The translations under genes were made by a program, and so were the position numbers. A stretch of 64,000 nucleotides of DNA from Xenorhabdus innexi (GTDB taxonomy: Bacteria; Pseudomonadota; Gammaproteobacteria; Enterobacterales; Enterobacteriaceae), in NCBI RefSeq assembly GCF_002632485.1, contig NZ_NIBU01000004.1, positions 62,001-126,000 of the forward strand, in the 5' to 3' direction. Position 1 is the stretch's first letter. Each line of letters opens with the position of its first letter. The notes under the pieces are model-generated. The model saw nothing but the letters and a program-made list of their open reading frames with translations, searched no databases and had not been told where the DNA came from. Shown in pieces: positions 1-9,757 of this stretch.

Positions 1-910
1 TTGTTGGCTTACGGGTGATCCAGCTTTCAGCAATGGCACTTTCAATCAGATGCAATGTGAAATGACGATTAAAAATGTTTGCCCATTTCTGGGAAGAGTT
101 TTCTTCCTGATAAGGCATCAGGCGCTCCAGTTTACCAGTAAAAATCTGGATACAGCCGCGGTTACCAACGAAGATCATAATTTCATTTTGATCTTTGTGC
201 GCAACTTCAAGGATCTGACTCAGGGCAGAGTTATCTACACGGTAAGCCAAATCATCTTTTACTGCATTAAAGATTTGCTGACGGTTCAGGTTATGACGTT
301 TCATCATAATGAAGAATTGATGAACATCAGTCATTGCACGCCATTCTTCATCCAACTGTACTTTAAGCTGTTCAGTCATTTCTGCATGTTGAGCAACTTC
401 TGCTGATTGTATTTCCAGCGCAGGGTTTTCTTCTGTCTGGTATTTCTCAATCAGGGCTTCCCATGCTGCCATATCAGTATTTGCGGTTGTGTATACTTTG
501 TGTAATGCATCACCCTGACGATCAAAGAACTGAATACTGTGGCGCATACCGTTTTTCGCAGGTTCTACCAGAGAGAAAACACTGCTCCAGTGTTCGAAAA
601 ATACACGCAAATCAAGTTCACGCGGATTGAGGATTAAGCCAACATGTTCACTGAACTGTGTATTCTCGTAACGACCAATATGCTCATGAACTGCGAAGTC
701 ATTACGGGTAATGGCTTTGGTCTCACCAACAATGGCCAGTTCTTTCAGTAGTGTTGGAGCATCAACGTTCAGACGTTTTGCGTCGATACCGACACGACTG
801 TGCAGTAACTCTCCTTCGCTGACATTAAGATAAGCCGCCAGATCGCGTGCATATTTGGCTTTATTATCTGCTTTTGCCTGTTGGTAACGTTCATAAAGTG
901 ACTGATTCAC
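1..910 (-). CDS. hmuS: Haemin-degrading/transport factor HmuS/HemS, C-terminus cut by window edge
   Basis: Reading the minus strand from 910 gives an open frame of 303 codons that runs off the left edge. The family is about 345 residues, so roughly 40 C-terminal residues are missing. The start is GTG at 910-908, chosen because an AAGGAG sits nine bases upstream (920-925). The product begins VNQSLYERYQQAK and matches the HemS/ChuS/HmuS family, cytoplasmic proteins that bind incoming haem and release or store its iron. Recognisable stretches are the N-terminal repeat with LNVSEGELLHSR and the HMDVHQFF-like segment (MTDVHQFFIMMKRHNLNRQQ) in the middle. It lies 55 bases downstream of hmuR on the same strand, as in Yersinia hem/hmu operons, so the two are probably co-transcribed under Fur. 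Confidence 0.88.
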   Translation of the reverse strand, partial: MNQSLYERYQQAKADNKAKYARDLAAYLNVSEGELLHSRVGIDAKRLNVDAPTLLKELAIVGETKAITRNDFAVHEHIGRYENTQFSEHVGLILNPRELDLRVFFEHWSSVFSLVEPAKNGMRHSIQFFDRQGDALHKVYTTANTDMAAWEALIEKYQTEENPALEIQSAEVAQHAEMTEQLKVQLDEEWRAMTDVHQFFIMMKRHNLNRQQIFNAVKDDLAYRVDNSALSQILEVAHKDQNEIMIFVGNRGCIQIFTGKLERLMPYQEENSSQKWANIFNRHFTLHLIESAIAESWITRKPT

Positions 911-965
911 AGTTGCTGACTCCTTAAAAAAATGCATTGTAGTTTAAAAATAGTACTTTTTTTGT

Positions 966-2984
966 TTACCATTGGTAGCTGACAAACAGCTTGGCATTAC
1001 GGCCACTCTGCGGAGCACCCAATGACGAGTAATATTGCTTATCGAAAGCGTTGCCGAGTACGACAGATGTTGTGACACCTTTCAGCTGGTTTTCACCGTG
1101 ATAGCTGATATAGAAATCATTGACGCCGTAACCTGCCTGTTGGGAAGCATTTTTCTTTCCATTTTCATCTTTAAAATTTGTCTGGCTGGAAAATTTACTT
1201 ACCCAGCCAAGAGATAATCCGGTATCAGAGAGCGGAATGTCTAACGTACTGGTGAGGGTATCAGGGCTGAGAGCTACAATAGACTTGTCGGTTTGCTCAT
1301 CTTTACCTGTAGTGCGGTTGTAAGCTAAATCCCACGCGAACCAGTCAGTGTTGTAATTCATGGAAACATCCCAACCCCAGATTTTGGCTCTTGGAATATT
1401 GATTGATTCGGTAAAACTTCCTTTCACAGCACGGGAAATATAATCTTTCGCGTTAGTATCAAAATAGCCGGCCTTAAATTTCAGTCCATCGCTACTGATC
1501 AATAGATCATCGAAGCGTAACCCAAAGCCATATTCTTGAGTTTCATTACTTTCTGGACGCAGGTTAGGGTTGGGTTTCCAATTATTTCCGGGAAAGTGTT
1601 GAGCATCATCATACATTTCTCCGATTGTCGGAGAACGGAATGCCTGAGAATAGGAAGCAAACAGCATTGACCAGTCTGTAGGGCTAATACTGATAGCGCC
1701 TTTTGATGACCATTTATTGGCATTGATATCTTTATATTTATCGTTTGAGGCTTTGTAGTTGTCGTAACGTGTACCAACGATAACTGAAACCGGCAAATCA
1801 CGAATGGTTATTTCATCCTGTAGCCAGCCGGAAGCAAAACGAATATCGGCTTTTGGGAACCCATTAAGAGTATCACGGCTTGGCTTTTGTTTTTGTTTAT
1901 ATATTTCAGTTCCATAGGTAAATTGATGAGCCGCAAAAGGGATTGCACTCAAATGGGTGCGGTTTTCCAATTTTATGCCGTAAGTTTCCTGTTTACGGCC
2001 TTCAAAACCCTCTTGTTGCGTTTTGGTATTGATGGCAATATCGGAGTAATAAATATCATTTCTCAGATCCAGCCAGTTATATTCCGATGGATTAAGCTTA
2101 TAAGTCAGCTGTGCATCACGCTGTGCTGTTGTACGATCCGCCCAGACGTTTCCGCTATGATCATTAATAGACTGTGGATTTTTGGGTTCCTGAGCTTTAT
2201 TACGGTAATAGCGTAGTTCACCACCAATTGACTGGCTATCATCAATTTTCCATGTTCCTTTTGCCATCGTATTGCCGATGCTTTCATCGTTTCGGCCTTG
2301 TATACCACCGCCGTAGCGAATATTGCCAACATCGCGGGTACTGAAAGTAAACAGGCCATCAAGATTATCTGTTTTACCAAATGCAGTTCCACCAACAGCC
2401 AAGCTGTGATCTCCCGTTCCTGCCCGGCTGAAAACCCGAAAGCCGCTATTTTGCCCGGCCTGCAAGAGATCGGCGGCATCAACGGTCTGATAGGCAATGA
2501 CACCACCTAATGCACCACTGCCATAGAGCAGAGCCGATGGGCCGCGAACAATTTCAACTTGTTTAATCAGTGCCGGATCGAGAAAAACACCATTGATATG
2601 CCCGGTATCAGTTCCCTGACGTACACCGTCAACCAGCATTAAAACACCTTTTTGAGTGTAACCACGCAGACTGATGTCTTGCCCGTTAGCGCGACCGTAA
2701 TCAGCGGCATTAATTCCGGGAATATTACGCAGTAAATCATTAGCATTGCCTGCGACTTTGCTGCTGGCTGAATTCCCTTCAACAACCGTTACCATCATAG
2801 GTGCTTCAAAACTATCACGCTGATTTCCTGTGGCATAAACCGTTATTGTGTCTTTATGTTTACTTTTTTCTGCTGAAACTGTTTTTTCAGTTGAAGCAGT
2901 TGCTGCATGAGCGGAAGACAAGCCTGCTAAAATAACGATACTTAATGCAGACAATTTCAGGTTTGGTGGCTGAATCTGGGACAT
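966..2984 (-). CDS. hmuR: TonB-dependent haem/haemoglobin receptor HmuR/HemR
   Basis: Outer-membrane TonB-dependent receptor of 672 residues that imports haem from haem proteins. The preferred start is the ATG at 2984 (protein MSQIQPPN), because GGAG lies nine bases upstream; an in-frame ATG at 2999 would add five residues but lacks a ribosome site. A signal peptide covers about residues 1-27 (cleavage after SSAHA). A TonB-box-like DTITVYA follows, then the plug domain with LRGYTQKGVLMLVDGVRQG and VEIVRGPSALLYGSGALGG, then the barrel. The haem-receptor FRAP/NPNL region is visible as FRSPT and NPNLRPE, and the protein ends in an aromatic residue (SYQW), as needed for barrel assembly. The length matches Yersinia HemR/HmuR. 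A Fur-like palindrome lies about 220 bases upstream. Confidence 0.93.
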   Translation of the reverse strand: MSQIQPPNLKLSALSIVILAGLSSAHAATASTEKTVSAEKSKHKDTITVYATGNQRDSFEAPMMVTVVEGNSASSKVAGNANDLLRNIPGINAADYGRANGQDISLRGYTQKGVLMLVDGVRQGTDTGHINGVFLDPALIKQVEIVRGPSALLYGSGALGGVIAYQTVDAADLLQAGQNSGFRVFSRAGTGDHSLAVGGTAFGKTDNLDGLFTFSTRDVGNIRYGGGIQGRNDESIGNTMAKGTWKIDDSQSIGGELRYYRNKAQEPKNPQSINDHSGNVWADRTTAQRDAQLTYKLNPSEYNWLDLRNDIYYSDIAINTKTQQEGFEGRKQETYGIKLENRTHLSAIPFAAHQFTYGTEIYKQKQKPSRDTLNGFPKADIRFASGWLQDEITIRDLPVSVIVGTRYDNYKASNDKYKDINANKWSSKGAISISPTDWSMLFASYSQAFRSPTIGEMYDDAQHFPGNNWKPNPNLRPESNETQEYGFGLRFDDLLISSDGLKFKAGYFDTNAKDYISRAVKGSFTESINIPRAKIWGWDVSMNYNTDWFAWDLAYNRTTGKDEQTDKSIVALSPDTLTSTLDIPLSDTGLSLGWVSKFSSQTNFKDENGKKNASQQAGYGVNDFYISYHGENQLKGVTTSVVLGNAFDKQYYSSLGAPQSGRNAKLFVSYQW

Positions 2985-3078
2985 ACAAGTCATCTCCATG
3001 ATTTAACGGTGTTTTGAAACGTGCGAGTGGTTTTTATCTCATCATATGAACATGGTGTATTCTCAGGCTCACGATTAG

Positions 3079-3097
3079 GCAAAAGTAAGACTTTTGC
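3079..3097 (-). other. Small hairpin in the hmuR leader
   Basis: GCAAAAGT (3079-3086) and ACTTTTGC (3090-3097) form an 8-base-pair stem with a 3-base loop in the untranslated region between the Fur-like palindrome and hmuR. No U-run follows on the minus strand, so it does not look like a terminator. No HemP-type small ORF was found in this roughly 375-base gap, although Yersinia has hemP here. Confidence 0.35.
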
Positions 3098-3199
3098 TCA
3101 GGCGTGAATCACGATGTAACGCCAAAAGGATCTGCTGTTGCAAAGGGATAATATGGGGGTACGGGTAGTCAGTTAGTTTTTCCATAGATAATATGAACA

Positions 3200-3228
3200 A
3201 TAATTATTCTAATATTGAGAATAATTAT
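3200..3228 (-). promoter_or_regulatory. Fur-like operator palindrome upstream of hmuR
   Basis: A perfect 11-base inverted repeat, ATAATTATTCT (3200-3210) and AGAATAATTAT (3218-3228), separated by seven bases. The GAGAATAATTATCG right half and the alternating AT(A/T)AT pattern resemble overlapping Fur 7-1-7 sites. It lies between aroH and hmuR, upstream of a haem receptor, where Fur control is expected. The assignment to Fur is inference from composition and position. Confidence 0.6.
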
Positions 3229-3306
3229 CGTTTCTATGGTAATTAACTTCAAGCTCTTTTTTTAATAGAGAGATGAATGAGTAAATTAAATGTTTTTAAC
3301 AAAATA

Positions 3307-3331
3307 TGGCTTCCATGATGCACAGAAGCCA
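3307..3331 (-). terminator. Rho-independent terminator of aroH
   Basis: Read on the minus strand, TGGCTTC and GAAGCCA form a stem of seven pairs with an 11-base loop, followed by TATTTTGTT. It lies 30 bases past the aroH stop. Confidence 0.65.
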
Positions 3332-3360
3332 AAAATAGAGACTAAAGAGAGAGGAAGGAG

Positions 3361-4407
3361 TCAGCAACGTTTTTCAATTGATTCAGCCAGAATATGGAGA
3401 AACTCTTCTGTATCCTGCCAGCTAAGGCATGGGTCAGTGATAGATTGTCCATAGGTCAGAGGCTCTCCCTGCATGATTTTCTGGGTGCCTTCCACTAAAA
3501 AACTTTCTGCCATAACGCCCGCAATAGCTTTCGAGCCTGACTGAATCTGCTGGCTGATATTTCTGGCTATATCCAGTTGTCGCCGATGAATTTTCTGGCA
3601 ATTACCGTGGCTGCAATCAATGATCAATCTTTCCGGTAAATGGAATTCACGCAGTTTCTGACAGGTGGCTGTAATATCTTCGGCGCTGTAATTCGGTTTC
3701 TTTCCGCCGCGCATAATCATATGCCCATAGGGGTTGCCACTGGTTTGATAAATTGTCATCTGCCCATCTTTATCCGGCGACAGGAACATATGCCCGGCAC
3801 TTGCTGCGCGTATCGCATCAATAGCAATATGAATATTACCGTCAGTGCCATTTTTAAACCCGACAGGACACGAAAGGGCGGAAGCCATTTCCCGGTGGAT
3901 CTGGCTTTCGGTTGTTCTTGCTCCGATAGCGCCCCAGCTAATTAAATCAGCAATATACTGCCCGGTGACCATATCCAGAAATTCTGTTGCCGTAGGCATT
4001 CCCAGCTCATTAATATCAATTAATAATTTACGTGCCAGTGAGATCCCTTTATTAACCTGACAGGAGCCATCCAGCATGGGATCTGAAATCAATCCTTTCC
4101 AGCCGACCACAGTCCGAGGTTTCTCGAAATAGGTTCTCATGACAATTTCCAGACTGTGCTGGTATTTGTCACGCAATATTTGCAGGCGCGAGGCATAATC
4201 GAAGGCAGCATCGATATCGTGAATTGAACAAGGGCCGATAATGACCAGCAAACGCTGATCATCGCCAGTGAGAATTGCTTCAATCCTCTTGCGTGACATT
4301 GTCACATTTTGCCGTATTTTTTCTGATATCGGATACTGTTCAGAAAGGGTTTTAGGTGTTACCAGCTTATCAATAGGGCGGGTTCGTAGCTCATCTGTTT
4401 TGTACAT
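3361..4407 (-). CDS. aroH: 3-deoxy-7-phosphoheptulonate synthase AroH (class I, Trp-sensitive type)
   Basis: Condenses phosphoenolpyruvate and erythrose-4-phosphate, the first step of the shikimate pathway. At 348 residues it equals E. coli AroH. Conserved blocks include LLVIIGPCSIHD, GWKGLISDP, GARTTESQIHR, PVGFKNGTDG and IAGVMAESFL. The position beside ppsR and ppsA is the same as in E. coli, which supports the AroH paralogue over AroF or AroG. I see no clear TrpR operator in the 160 bases between it and ppsR. The pathway also supplies chorismate, the substrate of the salicylate synthase encoded at 35541-38531. Confidence 0.95.
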   Translation of the reverse strand: MYKTDELRTRPIDKLVTPKTLSEQYPISEKIRQNVTMSRKRIEAILTGDDQRLLVIIGPCSIHDIDAAFDYASRLQILRDKYQHSLEIVMRTYFEKPRTVVGWKGLISDPMLDGSCQVNKGISLARKLLIDINELGMPTATEFLDMVTGQYIADLISWGAIGARTTESQIHREMASALSCPVGFKNGTDGNIHIAIDAIRAASAGHMFLSPDKDGQMTIYQTSGNPYGHMIMRGGKKPNYSAEDITATCQKLREFHLPERLIIDCSHGNCQKIHRRQLDIARNISQQIQSGSKAIAGVMAESFLVEGTQKIMQGEPLTYGQSITDPCLSWQDTEEFLHILAESIEKRC

Positions 4408-4567
4408 ATACTTTCTCGAATTCTACTTCATTTTGAGACGCAGTCTGGCGTGATTGAAGTTACAATAACTCAGCCTCCGATAAATTCAACAAAACAATAA
4501 TGTCAATTTAAGCGAAATGCTTATGTGTGAAATTGTCATGATGCCTGAACTATGCCGATTTCTTTGC

Positions 4568-5431
4568 TCAGAACATCCGCCGTTTCAGTCCCATACTGTC
4601 AATAATTTTGGCTGAAATCTCTTCGACAGAATAATTGGTAGTATTTAAGTAATTAATTTTATTTTTACGAAATAGAGCTTCGACTTCAGCAAGTTCTATT
4701 CGGCATTGTCGTAATGAGGCATAACGGCTATTTTCTCTCCGTTCTGCACGGATAGCAGCCAGCCTTTCAGGGTTTATCGTCAGGCCGAATAATTTGTGCT
4801 GAAACGGTTTGAGGCCAGCGGGCAATTGAATGTTATCCATATCATCAGCAGTGAACGGATAGTTTGCCGCCTGAATACCGAACTGCATGGCAAGGTAAAG
4901 ACTGGTTGGTGTTTTCCCACAGCGTGAAACGCCCAGAATAATCACTTGTGCCTGCTCAAGATTACGCAGTGAAATGCCATCATCGTGAGCAAGGGCATAA
5001 TCAATGGCTGCAATGCGGGCATCGTACTGACTCAGATTTTTTTTAGATAAACCGTGTGTGCGGTGTAACTCCGGTTTTGGTTCCAGCCCGATTTCCTGCT
5101 GCAATGGTGCAACGAGAGTCTGGACAATATCCAGACAAAAACCGTCACTGCTGGTAATAATATTTTTAACTTCGCTGGAAATAATGGAATAAAAAACCAG
5201 TGGCCTGATATTTGTTGCCAGATAAAGGCTATTTATCTGGTTCCTGATTTCTTCGGCTCTTATTTTGCTGGTTACGAAAGGTAAAGTATAAGACGTCATA
5301 GTAATAGGAAATTGAGATAATACAGCATGGCCGAGAACTTCTGCTGTAATTGCTGTGCCATCGGAGATGAAAAAGACACAGCGTTCCAGTGGTTCATTTT
5401 GCTGATTTTGAAGGGATGGGAGTTCTATCAT
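4568..5431 (-). CDS. ppsR: PEP synthase regulatory kinase/phosphotransferase PpsR (YdiA)
   Basis: A bifunctional DUF299-family enzyme that phosphorylates (ADP-dependent) and dephosphorylates PEP synthase, switching gluconeogenic flux. At 287 residues it is slightly longer than E. coli PpsR (277). It opens with [15 protein letters not shown] and carries the nucleotide-binding loop [11 protein letters not shown] near residue 170, followed by [15 protein letters not shown]. It is divergent from its target ppsA, with 239 bases between the two starts, as in E. coli. Confidence 0.95.
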   Translation of the reverse strand: MIELPSLQNQQNEPLERCVFFISDGTAITAEVLGHAVLSQFPITMTSYTLPFVTSKIRAEEIRNQINSLYLATNIRPLVFYSIISSEVKNIITSSDGFCLDIVQTLVAPLQQEIGLEPKPELHRTHGLSKKNLSQYDARIAAIDYALAHDDGISLRNLEQAQVIILGVSRCGKTPTSLYLAMQFGIQAANYPFTADDMDNIQLPAGLKPFQHKLFGLTINPERLAAIRAERRENSRYASLRQCRIELAEVEALFRKNKINYLNTTNYSVEEISAKIIDSMGLKRRMF

Positions 5432-5670
5432 TGTATCTTCTTTTATTATTCGGTAGGTGGAATGGTATTTAAATATTAGCTGAATCGTTTTTATTACAAA
5501 TCACAACTATTAGGTAGCATTCTGGATTATACTCGCAAAAAAATAATATTGTTGGGTTGATCGATTCACCTTTCTATATATGGTAATACATTGTGCTAGG
5601 CTATTTCCTGCTGTAAAGAACAGCATTAATTTTCCGATTTGTACCTCCGAATGTAAAAAGGATAGTTTCA

Positions 5671-8049
5671 ATGTCCAATAATGACCTCACCCCATGTAAT
5701 GTACTTTGGTATAACCAACTAGGCATGAATGATGTTAATCGGGTCGGTGGTAAAAACGCCTCGCTTGGTGAGATGATCACCAATCTGGCCGACCTTGGTG
5801 TATCTGTTCCTAATGGTTTTGCTACAACAGCACAGGCATTTAATGATTTTTTGGAACAAAGTGGCGTCAATCAGCGCATTTATCAATTATTGGATGAAAT
5901 AGATGTTGATGATGTTAATCAATTAGCTAAGGCAGGAGCACAGATCCGTCAGTGGGTGATTGATACGCCATTTACGGTACAACTGGAAAAAGATATCCGC
6001 GAGGCTTATCTCCAATTATCTGAAGGTGAGCCTGATGCTTCTTTTGCCGTCCGTTCCTCCGCAACAGCCGAAGATATGCCCGATGCCTCCTTTGCAGGGC
6101 AACAGGAAACTTTCCTGAATGTACAGGGGATTGATGCGGTGATGGTTGCCATTAAACATGTCTTCGCATCTCTCTTTAATGATCGTGCTATTTCCTACCG
6201 TGTCCATCAGGGCTATGACCATCGTGGCGTTGCATTGTCAGCGGGTGTACAGCGGATGGTACGCTCTGATTTAGCCTCATCCGGTGTCATGTTCACAATT
6301 GATACGGAATCAGGGTTTGATCAGGTTGTGTTTATCACATCTGCCTATGGTTTAGGTGAGATGGTTGTGCAGGGAGCAGTAAACCCTGATGAATTTTATG
6401 TCCATAAACCTACATTAAAAAATAACCGCCCAGCCATAGTCCGGCGTAATCTGGGTTCCAAAAAAATACGTATGGTCTATGCGGACAGCAAAGAACACGG
6501 TCAGCAGGTTCGGACAGAAGATGTCTCTGAGGAATTATGTAACCGCTTTTCTCTTTCTGATCATGAAGTTGAGGAACTTGCAAAGCAGGCATTATTGATT
6601 GAAAAACATTATGGTCGCCCGATGGATATCGAATGGGCGAAAGACGGGTATAATGATAGGTTGTATATTGTACAGGCACGCCCTGAAACAGTTCGTTCTA
6701 ATCAGCAGGTGATGGAACGTTATCAGCTGAATGAACAGGGTAATGTGCTGGTGGAAGGCCGTGCAATCGGGCACAAAATCGGTATTGGTACAGTTAAGAT
6801 TATCCACAATCTCAGTGAAATGGATCGCATTCAGGTCGGCGATGTGCTGGTGACAGACATGACCGACCCGGATTGGGAGCCGATAATGAAAAAAGCCGCT
6901 GCGATTGTCACTAATCGTGGTGGTCGTACCTGCCATGCTGCCATTATTGCACGTGAGCTGGGCATTCCTGCTGTTGTAGGTTGCGGTGATGCGACAGATC
7001 GCCTGAAAGAAGGGGAGCTGGTTACGGTTTCCTGCGCTGAGGGGGACACTGGTTTTGTTTACCGGAACAAACTGGATTTCAGCATTCAAAGTTCACAGGT
7101 TGATGAACTGCCGGAATTGGATGTTAAGATCATGATGAATGTTGGTAATCCGGATCGGGCGTTTGATTTTGCCTGTCTGCCGAATGAAGGGGTCGGGCTG
7201 GCGCGTCTGGAATTCATCATAAACCGCATGATTGGCGTTCATCCCCGCGCATTGCTTGAGTTTTCTGAGCAATCTCCTGAGTTACAGGCCCAGATTAAAT
7301 CATTAATGACAGGTTATGATGATCCGGTTGAGTTTTATGTCGGGCGCCTGACTGAAGGTATTGCAACACTGGCTGCTGCATTCTGGCCTAAACGCGTCAT
7401 TGTACGTTTGTCTGATTTCAAATCGAATGAGTATGCAAATCTGGTTGGTGGAGATTTATACGAACCGCACGAAGAAAACCCGATGCTGGGTTTCCGTGGT
7501 GCAGGTCGTTATGTTTCTGACAGTTTCCGCCAGTGCTTTGCTCTGGAATGTGAAGCTGTCAAACGGGTACGTAATGTTATGGGATTAACAAATATAGAAG
7601 TGATGATCCCATTTGTACGCACAGTGGCACAGGCTGAAGCCGTTGTTTCCGAGCTGGCATCACAGGGGCTGAAACGTGGTGAAAATGGGCTGAAAGTTAT
7701 TATGATGTGTGAAATTCCATCAAATGCGTTATTGGCAGAACAATTTCTGGCCTATTTTGATGGTTTCTCCATTGGCTCAAATGATATGACTCAATTGGCA
7801 TTAGGGTTGGATCGTGATTCAGGGGTTGTCTCAGAATTATTCGATGAACGTAATGATGCAGTGAAACAATTACTTTCTATGGCAATTCAGGCAGCTAAGC
7901 GTCAGGGAAAATATGTTGGTATTTGCGGTCAGGGGCCGTCAGATCACGAGGATTTTGCTGCGTGGTTAATGAAAGAAGGCATTGACAGTTTATCATTAAA
8001 CCCTGATACGGTGGTGAAAACCTGGGTTTCTTTAGCAGAAAATAATTAA
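5671..8049 (+). CDS. ppsA: Phosphoenolpyruvate synthase
   Basis: Converts pyruvate and ATP to PEP, AMP and phosphate for gluconeogenesis. The 792 residues match E. coli PpsA. Visible parts are the N-terminal ATP-grasp/pyruvate-binding domain (about 1-340, with [11 protein letters not shown] and [20 protein letters not shown]), the swivelling phosphohistidine domain with [14 protein letters not shown] (catalytic His near residue 421), and the C-terminal PEP-binding barrel ending in [10 protein letters not shown] with the catalytic Cys. The ATG start has an AAAGGA ribosome site. It is divergent from its regulator ppsR and followed by a strong terminator. Confidence 0.97.
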   Translation: MSNNDLTPCNVLWYNQLGMNDVNRVGGKNASLGEMITNLADLGVSVPNGFATTAQAFNDFLEQSGVNQRIYQLLDEIDVDDVNQLAKAGAQIRQWVIDTPFTVQLEKDIREAYLQLSEGEPDASFAVRSSATAEDMPDASFAGQQETFLNVQGIDAVMVAIKHVFASLFNDRAISYRVHQGYDHRGVALSAGVQRMVRSDLASSGVMFTIDTESGFDQVVFITSAYGLGEMVVQGAVNPDEFYVHKPTLKNNRPAIVRRNLGSKKIRMVYADSKEHGQQVRTEDVSEELCNRFSLSDHEVEELAKQALLIEKHYGRPMDIEWAKDGYNDRLYIVQARPETVRSNQQVMERYQLNEQGNVLVEGRAIGHKIGIGTVKIIHNLSEMDRIQVGDVLVTDMTDPDWEPIMKKAAAIVTNRGGRTCHAAIIARELGIPAVVGCGDATDRLKEGELVTVSCAEGDTGFVYRNKLDFSIQSSQVDELPELDVKIMMNVGNPDRAFDFACLPNEGVGLARLEFIINRMIGVHPRALLEFSEQSPELQAQIKSLMTGYDDPVEFYVGRLTEGIATLAAAFWPKRVIVRLSDFKSNEYANLVGGDLYEPHEENPMLGFRGAGRYVSDSFRQCFALECEAVKRVRNVMGLTNIEVMIPFVRTVAQAEAVVSELASQGLKRGENGLKVIMMCEIPSNALLAEQFLAYFDGFSIGSNDMTQLALGLDRDSGVVSELFDERNDAVKQLLSMAIQAAKRQGKYVGICGQGPSDHEDFAAWLMKEGIDSLSLNPDTVVKTWVSLAENN

Positions 8050-8086
8050 GGGAATAATTAATAGCCATCTAATTCAGTCATGAATT

Positions 8087-8119
8087 AAAAAGCCTGTTAA
8101 AAATATTTTCAGGCTTTTT
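8087..8119 (+). terminator. Rho-independent terminator of ppsA
   Basis: AAAAAGCCTG (8087-8096) pairs with CAGGCTTTTT (8110-8119), giving a ten-base-pair stem ending in a U-run 38 bases after the ppsA stop. Confidence 0.85.
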
Positions 8120-8191
8120 ATTCTTTATAACGTGATATTTTTTGATGGGAGAAACACATTATAGACTTCCAACCAGAACCAGATTTTTTCC

Positions 8192-8295
8192 AAAAAAAAA
8201 GCCTATCATGGGCTGACAGGCAAAGACTACACACAGCAATATATATTACTTCACACATCTCAGTTTGTGGTATTTACAAACTAAGAGCGCTATTC
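8192..8295 (-). ncRNA. rprA: RprA small regulatory RNA homologue
   Basis: On the minus strand the block ATTGCTGTGTGTAGTCTTTG (from about 8241 downward) is identical to the central part of E. coli RprA. It is followed by the terminator hairpin GCCTGTCA/TGATAGGC and nine U residues ending near 8192. A 5' stem-loop, CTTAGTTTGT with ACAAACTGAG (8260-8284), replaces the E. coli 5' hairpin. A -10-like TATGTT (8302-8307) puts the start near 8295, so the RNA is about 104 nt, close to E. coli (about 105). It sits next to ydiK, as in E. coli. In E. coli RprA is an Hfq-dependent activator of rpoS translation controlled by the Rcs phosphorelay. The E. coli rpoS-pairing segment is not clearly conserved here, so targets may differ. 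Confidence 0.88.
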
Positions 8296-8351
8296 ATGGG
8301 AAACATAGTTTCGATGAAATGAATACTAATTTAATAAATAGGTTTATTCAT

Positions 8352-8365
8352 TAAGAATTCTCTTA
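8352..8365 (-). promoter_or_regulatory. Candidate RcsB box upstream of rprA
   Basis: TAAGAATTCTCTTA agrees at 11 of 14 positions with the RcsAB box TAAGAATATTCCTA as I recall it. Its centre lies about 63 bases upstream of the predicted rprA start. RcsB activation of rprA is established in E. coli, so site and position agree; binding here is inferred. Confidence 0.5.
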
Positions 8366-8495
8366 ATAACTCAGAATTGGAAAAATAAATTAAGGAATCA
8401 ACTTTTTATTAACAATTTTTTTGGGATTATTTACCAATGGAATTGATTTGTTCTTTTTATAGGCGGGAAATAATGAATTCATTTTAATTATAGTT

Positions 8496-8527
8496 GCGCG
8501 GAAAAATAATCTTCCGCGCTTTTGTTT
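8496..8527 (+). terminator. Plus-strand hairpin with U-run beyond ydiK
   Basis: GCGCGGAA (8496-8503) and TTCCGCGC (8512-8519) form a perfect eight-pair stem followed on the plus strand by TTTTGTTTT. No plus-strand gene is apparent between the ppsA terminator and this hairpin. It may therefore stop read-through or end ydiK transcription from the other side. Apart from rprA, its promoter and this hairpin, the 520-base ppsA-ydiK gap shows nothing I recognise. Confidence 0.45.
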
Positions 8528-8569
8528 TCTTATTGTACGTGAGCTGTTTTGAAATACAGCTTAGTACCA

Positions 8570-9637
8570 TTATTTAATTTCAGGTTTAGCAACTTCATCC
8601 ATCCATGCCAGTAATAGGCTGTAAGAAACAGCTAGTACAACCGGCCCGATAAATAAGCCAATCACGCCCAGAGAAAGTATGCCGCCAATTACGCCTGTGA
8701 GAATTAAAACCATAGGCAAATCGGCACCCAGACGAATAAGGAAAGGTCGCAGAACGCCGTCCATAGTGACCAGAATTAAACTCCAGACGACTAAAATTGT
8801 TCCCAGGGTTGTTTCGCCTGTCCAGTAAAGCCAGATAATCGACGGGATAAGAACCAGTAAAGGCCCTAATTGGGCAACGCAGAGTACAAACATCAGAACG
8901 GTCAGAACCATAGCGTAAGGAATACCAGCAATGGCTAACCCAATTCCGCCTGCGATAGCTTGTACAAGGGCAGTAACAACGACGCCAAGGGCAACAGCGC
9001 GAATAGAACGGGCAGCCAGCACAACAACCGCATCGCCCCGTTTACCTGCCAGTCGGATGGCGAAATGACGAATCCCCTGCATAACGTGTTCACCTTTCCA
9101 GTAAAGCAGAATACTGAACAGAACCATTAAGGTCAGATGGAATAAGAACCGCCCTGCGTTGGCAGCCTGAGCAAAAAACCATGTGGCAGCTTTTCCGATA
9201 TAAGGCGGAATTTTGGCCATGAGCATATTACTGCCTTCAGAGATGATATTTTGCCATTTAATATATAAATCCTGACCGATGACCGGAATTTTATTTAGCC
9301 ACTCCAATTGTGGCAGGTGCATATTGGCCGGAGATTTTGCCCATGCAATAAGTGGCGCGCTGTTTTCCAGCAGATTGCTGACCAATAATGCAATGGGAAT
9401 AACAAATAATAAAACTAACAGTAATGTCATGATGGAAACAGCTATCCAGCGTTTTCCCCATAAGCGTTGCTGTATTTTCTCCATCAGCGGCCAAGTTGCG
9501 ATAACCACCATCCCTGACCAGATGAACCCTAAAATAAATGGACTTAAAACCCAAAAGCTGGTCGCAATGAGCAGTAAAATGAAGAACAGTACAAATAGTA
9601 GCTTGGGTAGATCCTGATGTGGTTGCGATTTTTCCAT
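8570..9637 (-). CDS. ydiK: AI-2E family transporter YdiK (inner-membrane permease)
   Basis: A 355-residue polytopic protein of the AI-2 exporter superfamily (PF01594), slightly shorter than E. coli YdiK (370). After a charged N-terminus (MEKSQPHQDLPK) there are paired hydrophobic segments at about residues 12-60, a further one near 70-90, an amphipathic middle (about 95-150) and a cluster of helices from about 155 to the end. The C-terminal region has the family-like pattern GADLPMVLILTGVIGG and GLFIGPVVLAV. The substrate is unknown. It is divergent from ydiJ across a 216-base region containing two palindromes, and rprA lies downstream. Confidence 0.9.
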   Translation of the reverse strand: MEKSQPHQDLPKLLFVLFFILLLIATSFWVLSPFILGFIWSGMVVIATWPLMEKIQQRLWGKRWIAVSIMTLLLVLLFVIPIALLVSNLLENSAPLIAWAKSPANMHLPQLEWLNKIPVIGQDLYIKWQNIISEGSNMLMAKIPPYIGKAATWFFAQAANAGRFLFHLTLMVLFSILLYWKGEHVMQGIRHFAIRLAGKRGDAVVVLAARSIRAVALGVVVTALVQAIAGGIGLAIAGIPYAMVLTVLMFVLCVAQLGPLLVLIPSIIWLYWTGETTLGTILVVWSLILVTMDGVLRPFLIRLGADLPMVLILTGVIGGILSLGVIGLFIGPVVLAVSYSLLLAWMDEVAKPEIK

Positions 9638-9681
9638 GAAATGATTTCTCTCGGCGATTAAAAATACTGTCGGAATCCACG

Positions 9682-9711
9682 ATGGTAAATAAATATAACG
9701 TTATTTACCAT
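9682..9711. promoter_or_regulatory. Perfect palindrome in the ydiK/ydiJ divergent region
   Basis: ATGGTAAATAA (9682-9692) and TTATTTACCAT (9701-9711) are exact inverted repeats separated by eight bases, 44 bases upstream of the ydiK start. There is no adjacent U-run in either direction. An operator is more likely than a terminator, but the regulator is unknown. Confidence 0.45.
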
Positions 9712-9757
9712 GTTGCTCAAAACTGGCAAATATTGTGATATTGTTAAAAGCCTGCCT

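Noticed and set aside
3001..3360. A HemP-type small gene upstream of hmuR
   Set aside because: I translated the minus strand of this gap and found no start codon with a HemP-like sequence.
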